A DNA stretch of 64,000 nt, taken from contig OZ038423.1 in the NCBI GenBank assembly GCA_964036155.1, forward strand, positions 7,269,249-7,333,248, given 5' to 3'. Of this stretch, positions 1 to 10,290 are shown in pieces. Made by a program: the position numbers and the translations under genes. The notes under the pieces are model-generated. The model ran no database searches. It had not been told where the DNA came from and saw nothing but the letters and a program-made list of their open reading frames with translations. Each line of letters opens with the position of its first letter. Position 1 is the first letter of the stretch. This DNA comes from Diploscapter coronatus. Taxonomy: Eukaryota > Nematoda > Chromadorea > Rhabditida > Rhabditidae.

Positions 1-126
1 ATTGAAGCTGTTTCAAATGTCATCACTGGCAATTCCGTATTATTTAATGTTTTTCCTTTTCTTTTTTTATATTTTGAACATTTATATCTGCATTATGATG
101 ATAGGATATGCTAAGAACTGATTTAG

Positions 127-2808
127 CGACGACGTCAAGAAATACATTCGCAACAAATTGCGATTGCAGAAAGAGAAGCTGAGAGAAAAGCTCAATTGGA
201 GAACCTAAAACTCAATCAGGAGCACGAACTAAGAGTTAGTTTGCAACTATACGTAACTTTTCATCGCGATTTTCGTTTTAGCAAGCTCAACTGAAACAGG
301 AAAGCGATCTGAAGAGGCTCGAATATGAAAACTTGCAGAAAGAAGCTGAACTTGCAAACACTAAGCAAATTGTATGAAAGTGCTTTCCCGAATATTTCCA
401 ATCTAGTAACTGACAGGCTGAGATGGAACGAGAAAGACTCGATCGGATCCTCGCTGATGCAAACGCGACGAATGGACAGATCATAGAACAGCAGCGATTG
501 GCTGCAGAAGCTGAAGAGAAGGCGATGGAGGAGGCTGAAAGGTGGGATGAAAATTTGATAGAGTGGCTACCGCGTATCAGCTCGTTGAAGATATGATATC
601 CTAAAAGGTGATGAAATTCTGTTTCTCTTCAATGTCTAAAATCGACAATCTCATTGTTGTCAGCGAAGATGCATGAAGTTCGGTCCTAAGGAGTATGATC
701 TCCATGTGCGTTGACGGATTTTATACAAAATTCATCACTTTGTATTCAGATCTGTTCCCCACAAATTTAGTAATCTAACGAAAATGCTTCCTAGGACTAA
801 TAAAATAGAAATTTCAAAATGCAAGTGCTCGATAGTGTGTACAAAGAGTGTTTTCAGATTTTCAATACCAACAGCTTTGTTAGTAATAACCGAATGATAT
901 TTCAGAATCGCAGAAGATCATCGACAGAAAATGGAAGATTTCGAAGTGAAGCGAGCTTCGGAACATGCTGAAATCAGACAGAGATACGAAACGAGATCGC
1001 AGGAAATGAGAGCGGAAGCAGAAAGAGACAGGAAGCTGATGGAGAGGAACAGACAGGAACAGATCAGACTGCATCGAGTTAGAACTGAAGAATGATCTGA
1101 AACAGGATAATAACTGATTTAGGAAATCGAAGAACAGACACAAAAAAGACATGAATTGGAGATGAAATTACTGAACGAGCTGATGGAGAACAAGCAGATC
1201 AAGAGGGTGGAAATGGTATAAATTCAATTTTCAAATTTAAAGAAAAAACAACATTGTTACAAATCACTAAAGTGATACATAAGCTATAGCAAGTGCAATA
1301 TTGAAGGCTAACAGATCTGGAACAGTTAAAAAAATTCTTTCATGATATGATCAATCACATAATCAGCTTTATAAATTTATATAGATGATTGAGAAATGAA
1401 CAAGGAATGAGAAACTACAACTTCTAAAAATTGGAAGCTTGATATTTAAGAGTGCAGAATTGAAAGCTGAAATCGAGGAAGCAAAAAGAGAAACTGAGAA
1501 GCGATACAAGGAGGAATTGGATGCTTTGGAAGCACAGAAGCAGAAGGAAGCTGAATGGTACAAGGGAGTGATACAGCAGTTGGATGCGGAATCTAAACAA
1601 CTAGATGCCAACCATAGGGAGAGGATGAAGGAACTGCGGGATGAAATGGTGAGTAATAATCCATTTGAATTGCTTCAATCGAGTCATCGGGAGAATAGAG
1701 TACCCATTTCCTAACAATTTTCTGTTCAGGAAAAGGCGATCCATGAGAGTGCCATGTTATTCGGTTCCCACATGCAACTTGTCGCTCAGCAGACGAAGAC
1801 CATGGGAGAGCTCTGCCAAATTGCCAATCAACAAGTTCCAAATTCGAGTTTCAATAATATCGTAAGCATAGAACATTGAGTCGAATCAAAATGTCATCTT
1901 TTAGATGTCAAGGAACGCTGAAGAGCTGGTCAAAATTCAGGATCTTTCAATGAAATTCCGTCACAAGGTTCAGCAGATAATTTTGTAACACATTTTAATA
2001 TGATTAATTAAGATCAACATTTTGAGCCAGACCAAAGCAAATATGAAAGGTAATCCGTCGGAAGCGCAAAACGCTCAGGTTTGTATGAACTAGGGTGTAA
2101 TTCGGAAATTTCGTAGCCTCGGAGACTTGAAAAAAGCAGTTGTATGAATTAGATATAACTTTCGCCATAATTTCCTATCCATAATTACTACTTCCCCAAG
2201 TGAGTGATTGAGATAATTCTAGATAATGGTTGAAGATTAGGGAATATTTGAAATCTTGCAGTTCGCAAAGGATCAGCTTAAGAACAAACTTGAGCCATGG
2301 ACAGAAGAAGCGAACCGTAATTATAACAACATTTCTCACTTGGAATTGGAAGAAGAAGACGTTCAAAAGAAAGCTATTGTAAGGCATATTCATCATTTCA
2401 AGATCAATTTGACTTATTTCTAGCAAATACTGGATGATACCGCCAATATTTACAGAAAGATTCTCGAGGTGGTGATGGATTTTGAAACGAAGGTTCGTTG
2501 ATTTACCTCTGACGATCGTTTGAATTCATGAATAATCTATAGGGAGCACAAACTTCTCAAGTTGACGATTTGAAGAAGCTCGAAGATGAGGCTCGAGCCT
2601 TGTCGCGAGATTTACCCAGAGCCAGAAATGTCAATGAAGCTATGAGCAGTCATGCTTTACAGGTAAATTATAAACGTTTCTATGAAGTTTTTTTTACTAA
2701 AATGTTTAGGAAGCTCAACAACCATTTGCATTGGCTTCATCGGCTCAGAATCTCTCGATCGAATCTGGAAACAATTCAGCAGCAAAATCTAATGAAGTTT
2801 CTAAATAA
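127..2808 (+). CDS. Coiled-coil protein, C-terminal part (5' end missing)
   Basis: About 480 residues can be assembled from some 13 exons; the 5' end lies outside the window or in unrecognised exons before 127. The first clear exon (127-234) follows a TTTAG acceptor. The first half is an almost unbroken Glu/Lys/Arg/Gln-rich coiled coil, for example in exons 127-234, 421-541 and 1451-1648. The second half (from about 1730) is less charged but still helical, and the last exon ends in a Ser/Asn-rich tail ...SNEVSK before TAA at 2806-2808. Two introns end in AAG (before 1451 and before 2013). I do not recognise the family. The long coiled coil followed by a helical domain would suit a cytoskeletal, scaffold or dynamin/GBP-like GTPase tail, but no GTPase motif is visible. 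The neighbouring rpn-8 lies 1.6 kb downstream, so no operon is implied. Confidence 0.75.
683..797. mobile_element. CCAGATCTAGG inverted-repeat element, decayed copy 2
   Basis: Arms GTCCTAAGGAG and CTTCCTAGGAC. The right end TCTAACGAAAATGCTTCCTA matches the element at 62941-63087 at 19 of 20 positions. It lies in an intron of the coiled-coil gene. Confidence 0.5.
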
Positions 2809-3906
2809 TATTCTGGATGATAACAGGACTCGTTTAGTCATGTATTCGTACATCCTTGAGATCTTTATTCCAATTTTTCTTTTTAATTCTAAAGATAGAT
2901 TATTATTATTATTTAAGCTTTATTTTCAAAATATCCATACTTTTGATGATACATTAAAGTAATAAACTATACATGAACATGATGATAATTAGGATCAAGA
3001 GGGAGTTATTGGAAATTTCGACTCCGACTTTCAAAATCCAACTCCATCTTGGCTTGAGATTAATAAATAGAGGTCAAATTGTCGCAACATCTGATCTTCA
3101 AAGATGAGAATTGACTTGTAATTCTAGGATCTAGGGAGAACTTTCGTCAAGCGAAGATAAAATATAGGTGGTAGATAGCAGGGCTAACACTGAGAATTCA
3201 GAATTAAAATTATAGAGCGCAAGCTGCAAATGCGCAACAAGTAACAAAAAGTGGTAGTTAAGGATCCCAAAAAATGAGAAACAAGTACCCTTCAACCACC
3301 GTATGCCATCATAAACCTAGTCTAGGTCGACAATAAGCCTTCTGAAATGGTTCTGTGCCAAAAATTAGCGCATAAGTTTTCCCTGCAAAGACCCGTAAAC
3401 AGTTTGAAGTTTGCGAAAATGTGGCCCCCTTGCAGTTCTCATTCTTTTTTTTTTATTTTCCCATGCTATTTTCCAAAAAAGAGGATGCGAACTATAATGG
3501 ATCGAATTCAATCGGTCAGCTTTTTTCACCCAAATATTTGCGAGAATTCGAAATGAAATGTGCCATTCTCAGATAGACGGATCCCTTGCAGCTGGCCTAT
3601 AAAACATCGATAGGACTTCAGTTTTCGTTCATCTAAAAGCAGGAGTATACGGACTCGGACTCGTTGCAAGTCCAAGTTTACCTCGGCGAAAAATAAGCTC
3701 CACCTTCAAAACCCCGCTGCTATGCCCTGCGTTTGCAGTGATGATTTTGTTTGAAATCGCACCGATTTTCTCCCGAATTGATCATTTTCTCGTAAATTTT
3801 TCTCGGGGAATATAAAATTTCGACGCCGTCCCTCTAGGTGCATTTCATCGAAAACTTGCATTTTTCTCGACTGATTTGAATACAATTTGACTGTTACAAA
3901 ATGTTT

Positions 3907-4099
3907 GGGCGCGTTCATACTTAGTTGCATGCAACTTGCAATTCGCGTGCAACTCGGCGAAATAGTATGAGAAACGCGGAGAGCGGCCAAATTACAGCAA
4001 GTTGCATGCAATTTTGTCCATTCATTCTCTCTTCATTTTCCGCGCTATTTTGAGCGAGTTGCAAGTTGCATGCAACTGCAACTAAGTATGAACGGGCCC
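3907..4099. mobile_element. MITE-like element with long terminal inverted repeats
   Basis: The left end reads GGGCGCGTTCATACTTAGTT and the right end, reverse complemented, reads GGGCCCGTTCATACTTAGTT, so the outer 20 bp match at all but one position. The inner arms keep matching through repeated GTTGCATGCAACTTGC blocks. There is no coding capacity. Short size, long inverted repeats and location outside exons fit a non-autonomous DNA transposon. I could not define a target-site duplication, so the superfamily is open. Confidence 0.75.
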
Positions 4100-4406
4100 T
4101 TTCACTTTTGCCTTTGATAATTTCATTTTTATTTTTCGCTTATTCTTCATTTTTGTCATCTTTCAACTGGTCAGATAGTTTAATTTCTTCGAAAATTTCA
4201 ATGGTCTCCCTCGGGCAACAACAAAATGACGGAGCGATTTCTATCAAATCTCATCATTTTTCTATAGACAATTGTACTGTCAAGTCGTGGAAAAAGCTTG
4301 CCATCATTTTGTAACTCTCTTCCTCAAAAATTTTTTGAAAATCTTCTTTTTCTTGGCTTTTGACGAGGAATTCATTAGTTTCTAATAGAATTAACTGATT
4401 CGATGA

Positions 4407-4413
4407 TTTTCAG
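4407..4413 (+). promoter_or_regulatory. Probable trans-splice acceptor of rpn-8
   Basis: TTTTCAG lies 37 bp before the rpn-8 ATG with no upstream coding exon. In nematodes this usually marks addition of a spliced leader. It is an inference from position. Confidence 0.45.
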
Positions 4414-4450
4414 CATAATCAGTGATCAACGGCTGCAGTGAGTGTGTGCG

Positions 4451-7053
4451 ATGTCCCCCCACAAGGAAGAGAACGGCTCGACGAAGGCCACCGTGGCTGA
4501 GGAGAAGCCTATCTCAGTGCCTGCCAAACCCAAGAATCAGGCTCACTGCGCCAGCTCTACTCATCATAATCTCCCTGTTCAGAAGGTCGGGTTTCGAATA
4601 TTGAAGGCTGAAAATGACTGCTCCATGTTGAGCAGCAGTGGGAAAAATGTCAGCAATTCTTGATGAACAGTTTATTTGCCTTTCCCATCACTGATTATGA
4701 TTTGACGCAATTAGATTATTTATCAAACAGGAAAATTACTGACTATTAAAGTTTTTAGTGGAAAAAAACATTAGATTCCAAGAAACATGATTTATAACTG
4801 TTCTAGAACATTTCGAAAAAAAAAACGAAGAAATGAAGTGAATATTCCTGATAATTAGCAATAATCTACTTGCAGGTGACGGTGCACCCTCTGGTGCTGC
4901 TGAACGTGGTGGACCACTTCAACCGAGTGAGCAAGACGCAGAACGTGAAGAGAGTGGTCGGGGTGCTGCTGGGCTCGATGAAGAAGGACAAGACGCTCGA
5001 CATCTGCAACTCGTTCGCTGTGCCCTTTGATGAGGACGAGAAGGACAAGAACACCTGGTTCCTCGACATAGACTATCTCGAGAACATGTACGGAATGTTC
5101 CACAAGGTTCGTCTTGTTTTTATCATGTTTTATAGCAGGAAAATTTGAGCCTGTCCAGATTTGTAGCAAGTTTTATCGAATATGCGAGCTAAAATTTTAG
5201 AAATCTAGCCACCTGGATTACAAATTTATACAAATCATCCTGTATTTACGTTCTTTGAAATCGATTTAGAAGCTTCAAAAACTCCTATTCAATCACCCAA
5301 TAGCAAAATGCTTAAAATTCTAAAGTTTGCAATTTTATCCATTCTCCAGGTGGCGGCGAAGGAGAAGATAGTGGGATGGTATCACACGGGCCCGAAGCTG
5401 CACAAGAACGACATCTCGATCAACGAGCACTTGAAGAAATTCACCCCGAACCCCGTGCTGGTCATCATCGAGGCAGAGCCGCAGCACAACGGACTCCCCA
5501 CTGAGGCTTACATTGAGGTCCAGGAGGTTCACGATGTAGGTTTTTTCTCTAGTCTTATTATTTATTTTAAAGATATTAAAACTGCCAGTGAGCAAGAAAA
5601 TTCATTTTCCTTAATTTTTGATTCGAGATTTCATGTACTTTCAGTTCAAACCTTATTTATTCCTCCCTTTTCACCCCTACTAAGAAAATTCCTCTTGCCC
5701 TTTGATAAAAGTACTAACAATTTTTACCTGAACCAGTTTTCATCTCTCTTTCATAAAATTCACCAAATAATGTTCCAGGACGGCACTCCCCCAATCAAGA
5801 CATTCGAACACGTTCCGAGCGAGATCGGAGCTGAGGAGGCAGAGGAAGTCGGGGTGGAGCATCTGCTCAGGGACATCAAGGATCAGGTTGGAATTGGACA
5901 GAGAATGAATGAATGAAAGAAGGGAATTGCAGACCGCAGGGACTCTGTCTCAGCGCATCACGGACCAGTTGATGGGTCTGCGAGGACTGAGCGACCAGCT
6001 CAGACACATCGAAGAGTACCTGCTCGAGGTGGCTGATGGACAACTCCCCGTCAATCATCAGGTCATCTACCATGTTCAGGTGGGAACATTATTACATTAT
6101 TTTGAAAAAAAAACGATTTGGTCAAGTGCTGAAATTTTCCAAGATGGACGTACATCACAGAAAATTAAAGCAGAATTCCCCTCGTTGCATTTTCTCAAAG
6201 GCAGAAAATGAAAAATAACTAGTGAAAATTTTGTCCTACATACACGTCTTTTGAAAACGCTAACGCTAAAAGTTTTTATGATTCGAGGTTTTCTTTCAGC
6301 ACTGCTTTGGATTACAAGAATGCCGAATAAAAATTGCTCAAATTATCAGAATTTTCAAACGAATATTCAAACGCCCCTCATTTGTTCATTTAGTTTATAC
6401 GTTTTCTTGTGACCTGTGACTGACTGACTGACTGATGTCAAATTTATTCAGGAAGTTCTGAACCTGTTGCCGGACGTGTCGCACCCCGACTACGTGAATG
6501 CGCAGAACGTGCAGACCAACGACCAGATGATGTGTGTCTACATGGGCTCTCTAGTCAGATCCATCATTGCTCTCCACAATCTCATCGATAACAAGGTAAG
6601 CAAATTCACTCATAACCATAACTAAGCAATTGCAATTTTGTGCATTCTTTTCATTTCTATGAACAGCAATGATCCCAATGTTTCTCAACGCATTTGACAT
6701 ATGCGCAGTCTTCTGAATTAAATAACACTTTTCTTTGTGCTTGTGAAGAGTGGTAATTGCGTTATGCTTGACAGAGGCTCTTTGACACTAGTCGACAACT
6801 CTCACAGAATTATTCTCTCACGCTAAATTATCTCAAAACTCTTGAATCAATTATTTTCTTGCAGGTGACGTTGCAAAAGGCAGAACGCGAGAAGGAGAAC
6901 GGGGACTCGAGTGCTGCTGTGGGCACCGCAAATGGAACTGACAAAGACAAGAAGGAAAAGGAGAAGAGTGCAAATGGAAAGGAGAAAGACGAAAAGAAGA
7001 CTGAACAGAAGGATCTGAAGAAGGACGACAAGAGCAAGGAGAAGAAGAAATGA
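4451..7053 (+). CDS. rpn-8: 26S proteasome lid subunit RPN8/PSMD7
   Basis: Non-ATPase subunit of the 19S regulatory particle lid; it pairs with the deubiquitinase RPN11 and acts in the cytoplasm and nucleus. Seven exons (4451-4585, 4876-5106, 5350-5535, 5779-5886, 5933-6079, 6452-6595, 6865-7053) join in frame to about 379 residues, longer than the roughly 324 of human PSMD7 because of a 45-residue N-terminal extension and a long Lys/Glu-rich tail. The MPN domain starts with [17 protein letters not shown] and contains VVGVLLGS and [13 protein letters not shown]. The JAMM metal ligands are not intact, as expected for RPN8, so it is a structural and not a catalytic MPN subunit. Start: first ATG after TTTTCAG at 4407-4413. 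The PBDC1 gene follows on the same strand. Confidence 0.97.
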
Positions 7054-7357
7054 GACAATCAGATGAACGTGAAACAGATCAGAAATGAAATTCTTCTTTC
7101 ATCATTACTCATTTTTATCCTTTTTCTGAGCACATTGTTGTCTTTATCTGATTCAACAAATATTTTATCATTATTTATTTGCATTCAATTCTCTCATTTT
7201 ATTCTTTTGTAACTGGGATCTTGTCCAGGTAGTCAAGATAATTCAGCTCTGAATTATTTTTGAGCTTTTTTCTACAGTAATTTATTGGAATCGACTGCAC
7301 AAAGCCTGATTTTCTCATTTGAAGAAGATTTTACCAGTGATCGGTTATCAACGGTTG

Positions 7358-7363
7358 AATAAA
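7358..7363 (+). terminator. Poly(A) signal AATAAA, likely of rpn-8
   Basis: A canonical AATAAA lies about 305 bp after the rpn-8 stop and about 112 bp before the T-rich acceptor (TTTGTTTAG ending at 7475) of the next gene. This spacing resembles nematode operon junctions. Confidence 0.4.
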
Positions 7364-7492
7364 GAAGTGATTCTATGCAATTTATGCAAATTAACCAAGT
7401 TCATGGGTTATCGTAATACACCCTTTAGATATTTGAATATTTTTATAAAGAAGCAGAAATTTGATATTTGTTTAGTTTTCCAAAACCAGAAA

Positions 7493-8757
7493 ATGGACGA
7501 TGAAATCAATTATGGCGATGCGTCCAAATACATCAACGATGAATCCATCGAAATGGCCTGGGCTGTCAAGGTGACAATTAGAATTTTTTTGGCCTGTGAA
7601 ATAGTTAAATTCATACATCTCATTTCTCAGAATTGATTGTGAGAAGAATTCCACCTTTCGCTAAATCATCAGCTCAATATTGTAATCTACAATTTTGATG
7701 TTATTTTTTATTTTGTAAAAAAATTCTGTTTCAGGCAGCAGAGCGTGCGAATGTGCACATCAACCTGCTGATGTCGTGCAACACGGAGAACCTCAAGTTG
7801 CACAATCGACAGGAGCAGATCCAACAGGCCTTCCGAGAAGACTTCCCCAATCTCGATGTCAAAAATGTGAGTGGAATTTTCATTTGAAAAAAAAAACAAT
7901 TCTCTTCGTATCTAATCTGTTGAGAATACAATTTGGATTCTTCGCAACGAATCAACATGGCGATATTATGTATGGTTAAGAATGGGTAGAGAAGCTCATT
8001 TTGCACACTTTCACTATGTTGCGAAGAATCTAAATGGTCGTTGAGAAAATTTCCAATTCGTTTTGAAAGAATTGGGAAGTAGTTTACTTTTGATTAATTT
8101 CAGGTGACTGAAGTCGAGTTGAAGCAGGGCGAAATGCGCGAGAAATGGCGGCAGTTCTGCGAGAAATTCAAAGACGTGAGAAATAAGCCGAGTTTCTTTG
8201 GATACATTCGAAGTAATTCAGGTGGAGGACTACTCTCTAGGCACTTTGATGCGGATGGACGCTGCACAGGCTTACAGCGAGAAGAATTCCATTGTCGTGC
8301 CCAAGGTATACAATTTTATCCCGCGTAAAGTTTTGTAAACGAGAATTTCAACTAAATCCTTGCAAAATCAACTCTTTCCTGCTTCTTTCGAATTAAACTA
8401 GAAAATAATTGACAAAAAGGACGAAATAACATGGCAACTTTACTGATTAGTTCGAGCTATCCAATAACTTCTCCGCAACCTTCTTTGTCCTGTTTTCGAT
8501 GTCTTTTTGTCGAAAAGTCGTGTCATTTTCGAATCATCTTTTGGCAAATGAAAAGCCTTTGGAGATTGAATTTTGATTCCCGCTTCTAAACTTCCTTTTC
8601 TCACTTATATGCAAATTGTTTTGAAAAACTGATTCAGACAAATGTGTTGCAGGTAATCTGGTTGGCGATCGAATCGACGCGGAATGCGGAGGGTCTGAAC
8701 GAGCGATTGAAGCCGTCCATTGTCGAGGACCACAAGCAGAACTCGGCTCAGTTGTAG
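7493..8757 (+). CDS. PBDC1: PBDC1 family protein
   Basis: Five exons (7493-7570, 7735-7866, 8104-8175, 8222-8305, 8653-8757) join in frame to 156 residues. The order of conserved blocks matches eukaryotic PBDC1 (formerly CXorf26): an N-terminal ...SIEMAWAVKAAERANVH, a central EMREKWRQFCEKF, then GTLMRMDAAQAYSEKNS and IWLAIESTRNAEG. The length suits the globular domain of the family. The family has been linked to chaperone or cytosolic quality-control roles, but its biochemical job is poorly known. The ATG follows a T-rich AG acceptor at 7475. Its position just behind rpn-8 suggests a shared operon, which would couple two proteostasis genes; this is inference. Confidence 0.93.
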
Positions 8758-10290
8758 CAATTGTAGAGAGGGAGCGGTTTGCTGCTTTTCGTTATTATCT
8801 GTTATTTCCAGCAAGAAGTTTCTAGAATAAGTTTGATAAAAGTACGAAGAGGTAGATATTTTTCAAAAGAATCGTTAGTTTATTCTAGAAAGACCTTGAA
8901 TTTCATTTGTTATTGTTGCTCAGACTGTATTGATAATTACAGTAACCAAGGGTAGAATTATGCAAATTTTTGGAAATAATTACTACATCTGCAGTAATAT
9001 TGGTTAAATTTCTAAATCTAGAATACACTTTTTATGAAATTTAAAAAGCTAATAGACAATTCTTGTGATTCTAGATTTTCCTGAAATCGAAGTTTAGATT
9101 TACAAAATACGTGCAGTATCTCAAGTAGCCCAGTGTTCGTTGAACCGGGTCAATTAAAAAAATGTTTTTTCTCAATCGTTTTAAATATTCTCTCATTTCT
9201 CTCAATTTCTACCTGTTGCCTAATTTTTACTGTGATTTATGGAAATGTTGAGCGATGGAAGCTCGTAATGAAAGGATTTTAAAATTGAAAAAAAATCGCT
9301 AAATTAGAAGTGATATGGGCCTGATAGTGTGCTGTGAGTTTTTCAAACTAAATGTTTTTGCACATAGTTGCCTGATTTTCACTAAATTTGTACAAAAATT
9401 CGTGGAATTTATGTTTTAAAATTCAGAAAACGTTCAACTTTGTCCACTCTATAAATTACTGCAGTTTTTCAAACTATGTACACAAGCTCCTATTTTTCAC
9501 TCATTATAAGGGGAGATTTTTGAAGAAAGAGCGGTCCTTGTTACACTCTCCCTTTCCTCGCTTTTGTGATGGAGGACCAGAATGACGTTGTTTGGTTTGT
9601 CGTTGAGCCATCCATCGAGTTATTCCATGTCAGCACGTGGTGCCTTCCCCTTCCTTTCTTCTCTCTCACTCTGCGTCTCTCCCCCTCAAATCCCATTAGC
9701 TTATCCCTCTTTGCTCTGTGGAAGAGCTCTGCATATTCGCTGCCCTTCGTTCATTTGGTGCTTCTTCCCTCTGTCTCTGCCTCTCGGCTCTCTAGCCCAT
9801 GCTGTTGTTTTTGTACGGATTCCATTATTATCTTTTAAACGGTTTGATAATGGAGCTGAAGCATTTCCACTCAATGTTTCCCGTTTCATCTTCAAAGATT
9901 TCCATTTTCCTTCTGTCTCGCTCTTACATTATCTCTCCCAACTATCGATTTCTCGTTACCTCTTTCTTTGTTGCAATGACAATTCTCCTTCTATTCCCAA
10001 ACTAGGACCACCCCCGCTCTACATTTCGTTTCTATTTGTGTTCAACTCGTTTTCAATTTTCATTTCGTTCATTCTCTCTGATTTCGCTCATTCTTCTCGA
10101 ACTTTAAAGATTCGTTTTCACGTTTCAGTAAATCAGCAGAAATTGCTGCTATGCTCGAATTCTGACCGAAACAAGTGACAGAAACTGATTCCCTGAATTT
10201 GGCAGTCATTCAACATGCTCGGATTTCTGGAACTCGCAGTTGCATACAGGTTGAAATTTATTCTTTCTTTCCAAATGAACGATATAATGG
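8758..10290. other. Intergenic, PBDC1 to hexokinase
   Basis: No supported gene. AT-rich until about 9540. From about 9640 to 9800 the + strand is strongly pyrimidine-rich (TCTCTC, CCCTTCC runs). A TTTCAG near 10122-10128 may be the 5' trans-splice site of the hexokinase. The open frames in the pyrimidine tract are Ser/Leu/Phe-rich by-products of its composition. Confidence 0.5.

Larger units (their letters stand above)
2809..4450. other. Intergenic, coiled-coil gene to rpn-8
   Basis: No convincing coding exon is seen. A fragment near 3126-3160 resembles one end of the CCAGATCTAGG inverted-repeat family, and a 193-bp inverted-repeat element fills 3907-4099. The right end carries the trans-splice acceptor of rpn-8 (TTTTCAG ending at 4413). 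Confidence 0.6.

Noticed and set aside
9582..10178. Long open frames upstream of hexokinase
   Set aside because: Ser/Leu/Phe/Pro-rich translation of a pyrimidine tract with no ATG-led, conserved or spliced gene structure.
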